Origin: Glaciozyma antarctica PI12
Taxonomy: Eukaryota; Basidiomycota; Microbotryomycetes; Kriegeriales; Camptobasidiaceae
Direction of reading: 5' to 3'
Length of the DNA: 64,000 bases
Assembly: GCA_002917775.1 (NCBI GenBank)
Contig: KZ627146.1
Coordinates: forward strand, 937,678-1,001,677
A model generated the notes under the pieces. That model worked only from the letters and a program-made list of their open reading frames with translations, made no database searches and had not been told where the DNA came from. This document shows, piece after piece, positions 1 through 12,900 of the stretch (position 1 is its first letter; every line of letters starts with the position of its first letter). Both the position numbers and the translations under genes were made by a program.

Positions 1-1923
1 TACGCCGCTACAATCGACTGGGGGTTGCTAAGCACGTTCTCGGGGTCCCAAACCCCCTTAAGCTGACTCAAGCGCTCGTACTGCGTTCCCCAATACAAGT
101 CGCGCACCTCGAACGGCAAGAGCGTCGGGTCGACTGCTTTCGCTCATCAGCGACCTCCTTCAGCCGCAAGCGGGAGACGCACCATAATTCGCATAAGCGC
201 CTTCAAGCGTGTTAGAGTCCCAAATATCACGCATGGGCTTAACGAGCGCAGCGCGCATTCTTTCGCAGCTTATCAGCGAGGCCCGCAAGAAGGAGGGAGG
301 AGGACGTACCCGTTCACGAACCGGATCCCAGCGGCGGGGAATTCGTCCTCGAGGTTCCTGGTGTTAGAGTACATCTGGAAGAGCAGGAGCTTGTCGCGGT
401 GAGCGAAGGAGGAGGCGGAGAGGGGGACGGCATTGATGGCGGAATTGGAGCCGCCGAAGAGGTCGACTGTGTGCGGGGGTTAGTGAGGAAGGGGAGTGCG
501 GGGGAGGGAACGTACTTTTGACGAACCAGTTGGTCGTGGTAGGGGTCGTGAAGAGGTATTCGAAGAAATCGACCATCGAGTCGTTCGTGAGCAGGTGGTC
601 CGAGGGCGTGAGGAGCGATTTAGCGAAGAAGTTGTCGGGCTATACGCGGTCGGATCAGCTGCTACGTCCCCTAGAACGGAAGGAAGAACACACCCTTCCC
701 ATCCCACTGACGTTCCACGCCTCCTTGCCACCGAGCGAATCGAGCCATCCTCCCTCGGTAACGAGGACATCCGGGTCCTCAGGAAGCTCGCTGACGAGCG
801 ACTTGATAGTCTTCGCCATCGCAGCTTTGCCACCAATATACGTCCCAGTGACCGATACTCCCCCGAACGAGCTGACGATCATCGAGAGACTGAGTTTGGA
901 GGGTGCGGTTTGGCCGAAGGATTGAACGGCGGAGAGGATGGCGCCGCAGATGGGGGAGGTGAGCTCGAAGGAGGGGTAGGTGTAGGAGAAGGTGGTGAGG
1001 AGCTTGGGGAGGGGAGAGGTGCGGAGCGTGTAGTAGGTGATGATGCCGAAAGAAGGAGCGGCACCGCGGAGAGCCTGCGAAGGTCGTCAGAACGTCTCGG
1101 TGAGTAGGATTAGGAAAGTGAGAGGAAGGAACGTACCCAGAAGAGGTCAGGGTTGGAGGAGGAAGTTAGGTTCTTGATAATGGTCCCGTTGGCGAGAACG
1201 ACGTCCATGGCAGTAACGCGGTCGACGGTAAGTCCCCAGGCCCTACTCGCGAGTCCGAAGCCGCCGTACGCCGTCTGTCCTCCAATACTGACGTGAGGAC
1301 TGCAAAGAGAGCGTCAGCATTCGAGCTAAGGAGGGCGGGGAGAAAACGCACGAGACGCTGTGAGGGAGTGCCCGACCCTTTCCAGCGAGCTTGAGGGCGA
1401 TACGCCCCAGTCGATTTCCTGCGCCGATCACGGTGGTGCCATCGCCGAAGACTGAGATCTGCAATTGCGAGCTGGGGTTAGATCGCAGGCCGAGGAGAGG
1501 GCGCAAAGAAGGACGCACTTTCGTGAACGCAGCGAGGTCGACGACGAGAGCTCCTGAGATCCCTCCGAGGCCAAAAGAGGCTATGCTTCACCTTCAGCTC
1601 CTTCATCTCCCTCCCAGAGCCAGCGTAAGAGCACCGAAAAACGCACCATACGAATGACCACCACCACCGGCGCTAACCGGCACGCCTTCCGCCGACGCGC
1701 ACACGACCGCCGCTGCGACCTGGCGATTGCTGTTGGGGTAAACGACTGCGAGAGGGAAAGGGTGAACGCGAGTGTTGAAGGGGGAAGTCGAGTTGTCATA
1801 GCTGGTCGAGGAGGAGGTGATGGGGGTTAGCGAGGCGGATTTGAGGCAGGCGAGGAGAGCAGGGTTGGCTGGGAGGGGGGAGGCGGCGGCTAGCAGGGGG
1901 AGCAGCAGCAGGGGGAGAAGCAT
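1..1923 (-). CDS. Secreted FAD-binding oxidase, berberine-bridge-like (3' end at window edge)
   Basis: Flavin-dependent oxidoreductase of the PCMH/BBE family, which oxidises sugars, alkaloids or other alcohols. The ATG at 1923 opens a hydrophobic signal peptide (MLLPLLLLPLLAAASP), so the enzyme is probably secreted. About residue 85 reads SAGGGGHSY, the FAD loop whose His is the usual covalent flavin anchor. Further exons give GDGTTVIGAGNRLG, then SIGGQTAYGGFGLASR and DVVLANGTI of the FAD domain. The last exons carry the BBE tail: YWGTQYERLSQLKGVWDP followed by NPQSIVAA, so only a few codons, if any, are missing to the left. At the second covalent site the spliced reading is LPHSVSPHVSIGG, with Ser where bicovalent members have Cys, suggesting single attachment. 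All introns keep frame. The substrate cannot be told from sequence. It is divergent from the chitin synthase gene. Confidence 0.85.
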
Positions 1924-2576
1924 CTTGAGGTCTCGAGGTGGCTGGTAGAAGAAGAAAAAGGATCACATCGAACCGAAAACAAACGCGTTCGCTGTCCCGA
2001 AGAGGGTTCAGAGTGAGACTCTAGACTACCCGGGGCCTAGCGCGCGCTGGAGAGTGCTCGGAACCCGGGGTATTCGCTCGGGCGACGTCTGGCTAACAAG
2101 CAGGAAGCTGCCAAGGTGGAGCGGCGTCCTGGAGGGAGGGAGGAGGAGGAGCGAAATCAGTTTTGATCGGCGAGGCCCACTCCCGCAGAACAACAACGTC
2201 TTGGTCTTCTTCCTCTCCCCACACACTCTTCAAACTCGACCTCTCGCACGTCGCCTTTGACGCGAGACGACGAAGAAACGACTCGAAAGGGCTTAGAATT
2301 GGATGAATTTCGATTGATTTCGAGGAGGAAGATGAGGCCCATCACGTGACTTGATCGTCTCGTTCTCTTCATCTTCTTTCCAGGCAGACGACAGGCCAAC
2401 TTAAGCAGTCGAAGCTGCAACTAGAGAAAGAAGCAAGAGCTCGCTGAACGAGCTGAAGCAGCCTGAAGCTCCTTCACCACACTCGTTCAACAATTCTCAG
2501 CCAAGTCCAACTCGAACTTTCATCCCTTCCTCCGTCTCCCTCCCACCTCTCCCTCCATCGAGACTAAGCACACCAG
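1924..2576. other. Divergent promoter region
   Basis: This 653-bp gap separates the start codons of the FAD oxidase (leftward) and chitin synthase (rightward), so it must hold both promoters and 5' UTRs. It contains an 8-bp palindromic E-box near 2342 and a pyrimidine-rich stretch just before the chitin synthase ATG. No open frame in it looks coding. Confidence 0.6.
2342..2349. promoter_or_regulatory. Palindromic E-box TCACGTGA
   Basis: A perfect palindrome TCACGTGA lies about 230 bp before the chitin synthase ATG and 420 bp before the oxidase ATG. Such CACGTG cores are bound by bHLH factors (Pho4, Cbf1 and SREBP-like classes) in fungi. Function here is inferred from motif and position only. 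Confidence 0.35.
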
Positions 2577-5500
2577 ATGGACGACTCCAACCGCCCCACT
2601 CGCCGCCGCCCCCTTCCCTCCACCCGCTTCGCCTCCCCTCCCCCCCGCCCCCGTCCCCTCTCCTTCGCCGAGCCCTCCATCCGCGCCATCTCCCCTCCCC
2701 CCTCCCCACCTTCATTCCATTCCCACTCCTACTCAGCAGACTACGCGGCCCACCCGCCTTTAGAGCCTCACGATCCGTATAGGCAGCGCGGGAGCGTGTA
2801 TCAACAAACGCAGCAGGAGGAGTACGGGGAGGTCCCACTGGAGGGGTACGGCGGGGAGCTACGGTACGAAGATGCGCGTGGGGATTTCGTGGATCGGTAT
2901 GGGGAGTATGAGGAGAGGGAAGGACTGGAGGAGAGGGAGGCGCCGGCTGTTTATAGAGCGCAGGAGTGGGGCGAGGATGAGGAGAAGGGGGATAAGGTGG
3001 ATGAGAGCTTTGATGGACCGGATTGGAAGGAGAAGGAGGGGTTGGAGGAGGGGTCGCCGACGTTTGAGGGAGTGTTTGGTGCGCCGCCGGAGGTGAGTTG
3101 AGGCTTTTGAACCCATCCTCGCTGCTCTCCCGGGCGCCAATTCGGCCTTCCTTACATGAGAGGAGAAGCCGAGAAGCTGATTTGCGAGAGGAAGCTGACG
3201 AGAGTACCTGCAGACCGCGGTGTTGAGGAGGAACAAGACGAAGAAGCTCATCAAGCTCACGGACGGCAACCTCGTTATCGACTTTACGATTCCTACAAAG
3301 CTGCTGGTAAGGACTACTCTGGTACTACTAGGAAGAATCTGCTAACGCTTCGTCCGACGTCGTAGGAGAATCTTCCCCGAAAGGAGGGTGCCGAGTTCAC
3401 GCATACTCGCGTCAGCTACGTGACGTGCGGGGTAAGCGACTGTGCAAGCTACTGTCCTTGCTGCAGCTGATCATGTCGCCCCTGCAGCCCGAGAATTTCA
3501 ACCAGAACAGCTTCGCACTTCGTCCGGCGCTTTTCAACCGGCAGACGGAGCTGTTCATCGTCGTTACGCTCTACAACGAGGACGAGGTACTCTTTTGCAG
3601 AACTATGCACGGAGTCATGAGTGCGTGTTTGCTCCCAGACTTAGAGGAGAAGTCGAGGCTGATGTTGATGATCGCAGAGAACATCGCGCACCTCTGCACG
3701 CGCAACAAGTCCAAGACCTGGGGCAAGGACGGCTGGAAGAGTGCGTTCCTCCTTCCCTGCCTCCTCTCCGCAATCGTTAATAATCTCCTGGCAGAGGTGG
3801 TCGTCTGCATCGTTGCCGATGGGCGCAAGAAGGTCCACCCTCGCGTGCTCGACTGGTCCGTCCTCCCCTCTCCCCACTCTTCCTCGCTCACCCTCCGCAG
3901 CTTGAGCGCTCTGGGAGTCTACCAGGAGGGAATGGCGAAGAACGTCGTCAAGGATAAGAAGGTCGAGGCGCACGTTTATGAGTATACGACGCAGTACTCT
4001 CTTAATCCGGACCTCAAGCTTCAGTCGCTTGAGAAGGGTATCGTTCCGGTGAGTCTTCGTGCTCGTGAACGCGAAGGGATTTTGCTGATTCGCCTGAGAT
4101 CGCAGACCCAGATCATGTTCTGCCTCAAGGAGGACGTACGTCCCCTTCTTCCCTTCTTCTTCGCGCGTACTGACCCTCTCTCCCAATCTTCAGAAGTACG
4201 TACCTCCACACTCTCTCAACACGCCCTCAGCACACATACTAACCCCTCCTTCGTCAGCGCGAAGAAGCTCAACTCCCATCGCTGGGCTCTCCAAGCCTTC
4301 GCGCCTCAACTCGATCCCAACATCGTGTACGTCTGCTCCCTCCTCCCCTCGTTCTCCCTCCCATCCTCACTCCCGCTCTCGCACCCTCTCCACATCCTGC
4401 TTCCTTCACCGGCACTCACGCGACTCCGCAGGATTCTCATCGACGTCGGCACGAAGCCCGGTCCCAAATCGCTCTACTTCCTCTGGAAAGCCTTCGACCT
4501 CAACTCGAATATCGCGGGTGCGGCCGGGGAGATCTGTGCGATGAAGGGGAAGGCGTGGACGGGGCTGTTGAACCCTCTCGTCGCGGCGCAGAATTTCGTG
4601 AGTGCGGCTCTCGTCCGAGGTCGGAGTGAGCTGATGGTGTTTCGGACTCGCAGGAGTACAAGATGTCGAGTACGTCTGCCATGCCTGCTTTCTGAATAGC
4701 TCGCTCATCCGTCCTCGCGTGCAGATATCCTCGATAAGCCGACCGAGTCCGTCTTTGGCTACATCACCGTTCTTCGTGCGCTTTCTTCTCTTCATCTATG
4801 GCGGGTTGCTGACAACGTTGCTGCAGCTGGAGCGTTCTCGGCGTACCGGTACATCGCACTCCAGAACGACGCCCTCGGACATGGTCCGCTTGCGAGTTAC
4901 TTCAAGGGCGAGAAGCTGGAAGGTGCCGACGCGGACGTCTTTACCTCGAACATGTTCCTCGCGGTGCGTTCTTCACTCGCCTGGGTTTTGAGCCTCCTGA
5001 CGAGCTGCTGGCGGCGCAGGAGGATCGCATTCTCTGCTGGGAGCTCGTTGCAAAGGCCGGTCATTCCTGGGTCCTCAAATTCGTCAAGGTGCCGTCCTCC
5101 CTCACGCTCCATGGATCCTCGCTCACCATACTCATGCTGCAGAGCGCGCAAGGCGAGACGGACGTCCCCGACACCATCGTCGAGTTCATCTCCCAGCGTC
5201 GTCGGTCCGTGCCTCTCCCCTCGTCCTCGGTTCGCAGATGCTGACGTGGCTCGTAGATGGCTCAACGGATCGTTCTTTGCCGGCACGTACGCGCTTACGC
5301 ACACGTTCCAGCTTCTACGTACCGAGCACTCGTTCGGGAGGAAGGTCGCTCTGTTCGTCCAGGCGATCTACAACACCGTCACCCTGCTATTCTCCTGGTT
5401 CGGGTGCGCGACGCCGATTCTCTCTTCGTTATACGCAGCTAATCAACGACACTGCAGGCTTGCCAACTACTGGATCTTCTACATGGTGTGTCCCTTCGCT

Positions 5501-6857
5501 GCCGAGACCAAGTCGCTTTCTAACATCTCGCAGGTCCTCACTTCGTCCCTCGAGGATCCCTCGTTCGGTCTCAGCCACATCAACATCGTCAACACCATCA
5601 TGCAGTACTGCTACAAGGGTACCGTCGTTGCCTGCTTCCTCTTCAGCATGGGCAACAGGCCTCAGGGGTACGTTCCGCTTCGTCTCTCGCTTTTCGTCTC
5701 GCTGATGTCTTTGCGCAGGTCAAAGTGGAAATATGTACGTAACGTGTCTTGCTGCTGCTTGATCTTCGCTTGCTGACTCGCTGGTCTCGCAGATGACGGC
5801 AGTCGTGCTCTTCAGTCTCACGACCGCCTACATGCTCGCCGCCGCTGGCTTCTGCATCTTCCGCGCCGTAAAGGGCTCGACGGACTCGTTGATCTACGCC
5901 CAGATCATCATCTCGCTACTCGCGACCTGTGAGTCTCGCTTTCGCGGCGGTTGAGACGCTTCTGACGAGCGATTCAAGACGGTTGTTACGTCCTTTCGAG
6001 TATCCTCGCGCTCGATCCCTGGCATATCGTCACCTCGATGGGACAATACATGCTTCTGGCGCCGTTCTACATCAACCTGCTCAACATCTACGCCTTCTCA
6101 AACCTGCACGACTTCTCGTACGTTTTTCAGTTCGTGGGGGGGCGAGAGCTGACGAATCGTTGGGCAGGTGGGGTACGAAGGAGCAGACGACGCATGAGGT
6201 CGATCTGGGAGTCGCTGCTTCGGCGGGGAAGGACGTCGTCGATATCCTCCTCGTGAGTCTCTGTATCCCGCATCTCGCTCCCGTTGCTGACCCCTCCTCC
6301 AGCCCTCTGAACAAGCCGATATCGGTACGCAGTCCTCGCTTCATGCATTATGCGAGCTGACCTTTGGTCGCAGATGGCGCCTACGCTGAGGCTCTGCGCA
6401 TGCTCAGGACGAGACCTCTCATCCTCGCTCCACCCAAGAGCAACGCTCAGAAGAAAGCCTCGACGTCAGTTCTGCTCCTCGCTGCTCCATCGCACGCATG
6501 CTGATTCCTCAAAACAGGATGGACTATTACCAGAACGTCCGTACGAACGTCCTCCTCGCTTGGTGTCTCAGCAACGTACGTTCCTCCGCTTTCGTATCGA
6601 GTCCAGCATTGGGCTGATGTACTCGCGCAGGCACTCCTCGTCTCGACGATTCTTCAAGGAGACTACGCCAGTACCTTCTCTGAAGGAGGCGGCAATGGTC
6701 GGACTCAAATCTGTTCGTACCTCTCGCTTCGCACACTGCAGGGCTGACTCGACTCCCTTTAGATCTTGTCATCGTCCTCATTTTCGTTGCGCTCATGTCG
6801 CTCATTCGCTTCGTTGGATCGACGGCGTACCTGGTGATTCGTCTTATCTCGGGCTGA
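2577..6857 (+). CDS. CHS: Chitin synthase, division I (GT2)
   Basis: Plasma-membrane processive glycosyltransferase making chitin from UDP-GlcNAc for the cell wall. It starts at ATG 2577 with a roughly 170-residue Pro/acidic cytosolic tail, then the chitin synthase N domain (reading [22 protein letters not shown]). The catalytic core follows: a [16 protein letters not shown] segment, [10 protein letters not shown] and the diagnostic [12 protein letters not shown] motif, then a C-terminal set of membrane helices ([38 protein letters not shown]) ending at TGA 6855-6857. More than fifteen short introns all resolve in frame, so the gene looks intact. It lacks the myosin motor and cytochrome-b5-like parts of division II enzymes, so it belongs with classes I-III; the exact class needs a tree. 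Confidence 0.95.
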
Positions 6858-7166
6858 GCTGGGCTCGCTCGCTCTCCCTTTTGCGGGATCTTCGCCTTTC
6901 GATGTAGTTGGACTTTTGGGAGGTGGACGTTTGCATTTGATACCCTTATGTGCTGTCAATCTCCTCGCAAGCTCGTTGGTTGCTCGAGGACGGGACGAGC
7001 CGTCGGAGTGAGCGGTAGGAGCGAGGACTTCGCAGGATGCGAGTTGAGACTTCGCGAGCTTCGCTCTTTAATTCTCTCCGAACCTCAGCTCTCGCTCGCT
7101 TCTCGTGCTTTAAGCGACTAACCAATTCCAGTACTGCTACACGCCCGTCTCCACCTTCGACGCCTC
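6858..7166. other. Convergent 3' intergenic region
   Basis: This 309-bp gap between the stop of chitin synthase (rightward) and the stop of the MYND pseudogene (leftward) should hold 3' UTRs and polyadenylation signals. No coding frame or RNA gene is visible. Confidence 0.5.
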
Positions 7167-9783
7167 TCAAGCTTCGCGGAGCTTGCGCTTGGTCTCGCCA
7201 CTCCCGCACTGAGTCTTGTGAATCGCCCATCCCTTCTTCTGGCAGCTGCGAGAGTCGGTTAGCAATAAGAGCCAGAGGTCGAAGTCGCTAACTCACTGAG
7301 CGTTACAGTAGCGAGCCACCTTGTAACCTCCGCAAACAAGAAGGTTCGCGCCGGGCTTCTGGCAGTGCGCGCACACGTGCCTGAAGAGGCGTCAGCGACC
7401 GAATCGCCCTTCCACAACAACGAGAAAGCACTCACAGAATCAAAGGATCGTTGCGAGCACTGATCGCCATCGACTTGAGCATTAAAGGAACGCGCCCGCC
7501 ACAGCCTTCGCACTTTCCAGCTGGGTCGTCGTCTTCGCACGGAATCCCTCCCTCCGTCTTCGGCAACATGTCCCACTCTCCCTCGATCCTCGCAAAATAA
7601 CCCTCGCACTCGTTCGCCGCCGTCTCGTACTGCTTTCAAATCGCCTCCAACGTCGCCTGAAGCGGTCCCTTGGGCGCGATTCCCAGCGAGCGCCACTTTT
7701 GTCGAAGGTCCTCGAGCTCGACGAGGTTGGGAGAAATCGAGGGACCGTCGATCGTGAGCGTGTAGAGAGTGGCGTAGGCGATCATGTTGGGAAGTTGGGG
7801 CTCGGACGAGTGAGCGATCTGGACGAAGCGTGTAGTGGCCTCCTTGATGCACTGGGCGTAGCCATACAGGACCTGCCGGCCGTCGCGAGTGCCGACGTAA
7901 AGTGCGTTGGACGACAGGCGGGCAATAGAGGCTCGCGAGCTGTGCTTCACGAGCTGGAGCAGCGGGCGTTCGAGCTTGACGGTCGGCTGCAGCTTGAGAC
8001 CCTTTGTTGACGAGAGTCAGCGCATTTCGAAGAAACTGACGACGAAGACGCACCTTCTTCGCCCAAAGAAGGGAAGGGACGCTGTCGCCGCGGTCGTGAT
8101 AGAGCAAAGACAGGTAGTAGCAGAGGAGAGGGGAACTGTCGTCCAGAAGAGCCTGAGCTTCGGCGACTCGTCGAGCTTCGTCCCTTTGGCCCATGTTGTT
8201 GAGCAGCCGAATGTCGATGATCGCAGCCGCCGTCGAGTTCGAACGAGTCCTTCTGAGCGCTTCGGCGGAGCGTTGGATGGCCGAGTAAATCTCCTATTGA
8301 CTGAGCTTCATCTTCCAGCTCGTCTTGCCGTGCAGCGGGTTCTTCGTGCGCTCCCAGACGAGTCCAAATTGCGCTGCGAAGGGTTAGAAACAATTGCAAA
8401 CGATCTGGAACGACGTACAGAAAGTAGGACAGCGGGTGAAGATCGCGACGAGGTCCAAGCCAAACTGGAGGAGAGGAGCGAGGTGTGAGTCGCCGCCAGC
8501 ACTGGTCTGACGGAGGGAAGTTTCGCACCTGACAGACGTCCTCAGTATCATCCAATTTCATCAACGCTTTCTGAAATTCGTCGCAGGCTCGAGAAAAAGA
8601 ACACCGGCGAAGGTCCGCATTTGCAGCCTCGAGCGCCGGGATCGTTGACGGTGCTCTGAAAGTGGCTGTTTCGAGAGCAATGGTCAGAAAGGATCGCGCA
8701 GCGCAGGAATCGCTTACCCGTGCAGACGATTTCCGCCTTGGAATCGTCGCCAGGGGTCGGGGTGCCTCAGCTGGGCAATGAGGAGGCGAGGGATCTCGGG
8801 CTGCTTGCGCACGATCTCCGCGTACTCTGGACGTCCTGCGATCCCCAAAATAACAGAGAAGGCGTCGTTTCGTGCGAGCTGATCGCTAGAAAGATGGTTA
8901 AACTTGAGCGAAAGCGCGAGAAATGAGCGACAAGGACGAACGGGCTGGACGCGGCGCGGAGGAGAATTGAGAGAGCGACCTCCGGCTGAATGAACTGATG
9001 TAGTCCGAGAAAAGTCAGCTCCTTCCCGGAAATTCCTTTGATACAGGACAAACCTCGGCGATGTCTCCCTCGACAATCCTTGCGAAGACCCTCTACGCCA
9101 TCGCCATCTCAGGTTCCTCATCGCGGAGCGATCCGATGAGCTTGACGAGCTTGACGGCGCAAGACTCTGCGATAATGAGGCGTTCCTCGGGAGTGGTGTG
9201 CGTCGGCCAGTCAAAGAGCTTCGTGAGCGTGTCCAGGGAAGCGAGGACCAGCGCGGGTTCGTCGAAGAGCTCGGAGACGAGTCCAACGAATCCTGCAGCC
9301 CAGACCAGCGAGTAAGCACCCTTTCAACAGCACTGCAAGCAGCCAAGCTAACCTTCCTGAACCAACTTGGCTTCAAGGCCAGCATCGCTCGCGAGCTTCG
9401 AGACGAGAACGCAGATCCCTCCTCGCAGCTTGTCGTCCCCGGTCCTCCAGAGCTCGCGGAAAGTCGAAACGCAGCGGTGGAATTCCTAAAAGAAGCGTCA
9501 GTAGGATCACTCAGACTCCTCAACGAAAAGAGAGAGATACAGCAGGGGCCGAGCGGGGGAGCGTGCCGACGTCGCCGCCACGAAGAGTTCCGTAGACTGC
9601 AGATTCAGGAGGAGAGTGCTTACGAGGGAGCTTGGATACGCGAGCGATGAGACGAGCAGCTTCGGAGAACGTCGAGGTCGATCTGACGGCCTAGCGGATG
9701 AGTGCGATGTCGAGTGCGTCGTGCTGAGTGGAGGGGACGGGAGCCGACTTGATCTTGGTCTTGGTCTTGGTCTTCTTTCCCGT
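7167..9783 (-). pseudogene. Decayed MYND-type zinc-finger gene
   Basis: The frames, joined across clean introns, give a long helical (armadillo-like) protein ending in a MYND finger: CAHCQKPG, then YCNAQ/CQKKGWAIHKTQC, stop at 7167-7169. MYND fingers mediate protein-protein contacts. Four in-frame nonsense codons interrupt it: TAG 9691-9693 (after DALDIALIR), TAG 9093-9095 (after EPEMAMA), TAG 8294-8296 (after KMKLSQ) and TGA 7636-7638 (before KQYETAANECEG). The expected start, ahead of [11 protein letters not shown], is ACG rather than ATG at 9781-9783. Coding potential and most splice sites are otherwise preserved; one junction near 8910 is unclear. Each stop is one C-to-T or G-to-A change from CAG or TGG. 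This points to recent, substitution-driven loss; sequence error is the alternative. Confidence 0.75.
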
Positions 9784-9971
9784 CGTGGGCCGGGCGAGAG
9801 AGGTTGGACGGCGTGGTGGAAGGAAAGCAAGGAGCGCGAGCGGTGAAATCGAGCAACGGCGCGCTCCGCTGATGTCCGCGGCCTTTTCAACGAGAAGGCA
9901 CGCTGATGGATGAGGACCAGAAGGCAGCGGTACGGATCTATTACCAATTCTCAAGTGTCTGCAATCCTCCC

Positions 9972-12900
9972 TCACTCCGACTTGGGAGTCGCAGTCCCCG
10001 AAGCCGTCTCTGATGCAGTGCCGTCCATCGCCGGTTGCTCCTGGATCTGCTTCAGCCACAGCTCTGGAAGACAGCGCAGGCGTCAGCAAAGCGTCTCGTA
10101 CTGAGGAGAAGACGGGCTCACCGGCGTAGATACCACCCTTCGCCAGCAACTCCGCATGCGACCCGCTCTCTGCTACGACTCCCTCGTCGAGGACGTAAAT
10201 CGTGTCGCAGTCGACGATAGTGCTGAGACGATGAGCGATAGCGAGAGTTGTTCGTCCTTGAGACTGCGCAGATAGGGTCAAAGAAAGGCCGCGAGAGAGA
10301 AGGATGAAGGACGCACGACTTCGCGAAGCCGCTGTTGAATAGCGCGCTCGTTCGTCGTATCCAGTGCCGAAGTCGCCTGCGCAGAAATCAGTCAGCTCCT
10401 GAGCCTTCGCAGGACCTGGAATAAGTCACCTCATCTAGCAGCAGTATCGGCGGGTTCTTGAGGATCACTCGTGCGATGGCGACTGAGCACTTAATTAGCT
10501 CTCACTCGCCCCTTCGCAAGGCAGCACTCACCTCGCTGCTTCTCCCCGCCCGAAAGCCTCTGCCCCCGCTCCCCCACCCGCGTCTCATACTGGTCGGGGA
10601 AGCTTAAGATCCTCTCGTGCATCGCCGCCTTCCGCGTCGCCTCGACCATATCATCCTCCGTCGCCTCGGGATTCCCGTATGCGAGGTTGAAGCGAAGCGT
10701 CTCGTTGAATAGGACTACGAAGAGCTCGTTCAGCCAACGCTTCGTTCCGCACTTCATGGCGAGACTTACCGCTATCCTGCGGGACAAGGCCGATCGCCTT
10801 CCGTAGGGAGAGCTGAGTGAGGTCGCGTATGTCGATGCCGTCAACCTTGATCGATCCCTCACTCACGTCGTAAAAGCGGTAAAGCGGAAACGCATGATCT
10901 GCTCTTCATCAGCCCTGCTCCGCACCCGCAGCAGCGAGAACGCACCGTGCTCTTCCCGCCACCACTGCTCCCCACGAGCGCGACCGAAGCGCCAGCGGGC
11001 ACGACGAACGAGATACCACGAATCGTGTCCCTCTTCCCGTCGTAGCTGAACTTGACGTCCTTGAACTCGATCCCACCGTTCCCGACGACAAGGTCCACGG
11101 CTCCGGGTCGGTCGACGACGTCCTTCTCCTCGTTGAGCAAGTCCATAAGCTGCTCGGTATCGACCCTGCAACCTCCATCAGCGGTGCTCGGACTGCGAGG
11201 ACGGGAGACGAACAGGTTGCTCATGACCGTTCGATAGAGGCCTGCGATCTTGTTCAGAGGACCGTAGAGCTGTCCGAGGTAGGCGACGAAGGTGACATAG
11301 TCTCCAACGTCCATCGTCTTGTCAATTACACGTTTGGCGAGGATGAAGCTGCAGACGAGGAGGCCGAACGCCTGAGAAGGAGATCAGCAGGCGAGCGATG
11401 AGTGGGAGGGAGCGAACCTACGGAGATCGAATCCTGGATGAGGGAGAGCGAGTTCTGCATTCACCAAGGGGATTAGCTTCGCAGGAAGGGGAGCGAGAGA
11501 ACGACGCACCCAAGCGCTATACACTTTGAAATATCCCTTCTGATACACTCTCATCGCATTCTTCAGCCGCTCCGACTCGAACCGTTCCGCCGTCTGCCCT
11601 CGGACGTCAGTATTGACCCAGAGACTAAAGCAGGAGAGCCTGACGAAGATCTTAATGGTCTCCCAGTTGAGCAGCGTGTCGGTCTTGATCTGGCTCATGA
11701 ACTGGTTCTCGTCCCTGAGTTTTCGGTACAGCTTTGTCCTGCTCGCTCAGCACATCAGCGTCGCTCCATCACAGTCGAAGGGGAGGGACGCTCCATCACA
11801 GTCAAAGGGGAGGGACTTACCTCGACTCCGCGAGCGTCACCGACGTCGTCACGCTGCCGCACCCATCAGCTCCGAGTACCGCCAGGCACCGCTGAAGCAC
11901 GACTCACAAGATGACCGACACCCCCATGACAACGCAAACAATCGTAGCCCCATACTTGACGCTCAGCACGACCACCGCCACCGGCACTGCGCATCGTCAG
12001 CTTCTCCTCCCTCTCCAATAGCGAAACCCCGCACGATCGATCAAGATTGGCAAGAACGTGAACAGCAGAGTTTCGAAGAACTGTACCTCGCTACAATCAG
12101 CCACTACCCCAAAGGCGAGACGAGCGACGCACGTTGTTGATCGCGTCGGCGCGACTGAGAATCCGAAGAAGCTCGCCCGTCTTGCGGCGCGTGTGGTACG
12201 CGAGACTGAGGCTGCGAGAGGAGTTAGAGTGTGAACGAAGCAAGGAATGCGAGGGACGCACTTGAGCAGGCAGTCGAAGGAGAGGGCCATCATTTCTCGC
12301 TCCGAGTATTGCTCGATGGGGAGCCAGAGGTAGCCTGCACTGTTTAGCGTAGGCTTCGCAGCGAGAAGAGAACGTACGGTAGAGCATGGTATTGGAGTCC
12401 TGTAGGAAGCTCGCTAGGACGTACAGCCCGATATTCACGTACGGAGCTGCGAAACCGTCAGCGTTCGCATCGCGAGGACGAAGGAGAGAAGCTTACGTCG
12501 ACCCGCAGAAAGGTCTCCTACAACGCGGCCGAAAAACAGCGGCACAAAGACGTTTACGAAGCGCTTCAGGAGCATCAGCCCCACGCAGACCATGGCGAGG
12601 ATCTGCAGGGAGAAGGACTTTGACGGCCATAGGTAGGGGAAGAGCGTTTTGACGCGGGTAAAGAGCGTGAGGATGGAGAGAGACGAGGGGTCCGGAGGTC
12701 GATTTGAAGGCGGGCGGGAGGAGCGGAGAGGGTTCGCTTTGGGAGGAGGTGCGGTGGTGCCGTACGAGGCGGTGGAGCCGAGGAGAGAGGTGCGTTCGGA
12801 GGGATGAGAGAGGGAGGGGTTCGGAATGTACGAGGAGGTGTAGAAGGGTGGGATTTGGGAGAGAAGGAGGAGGGCGAGGAGGAGAAGTCGCGTCGAGAGG

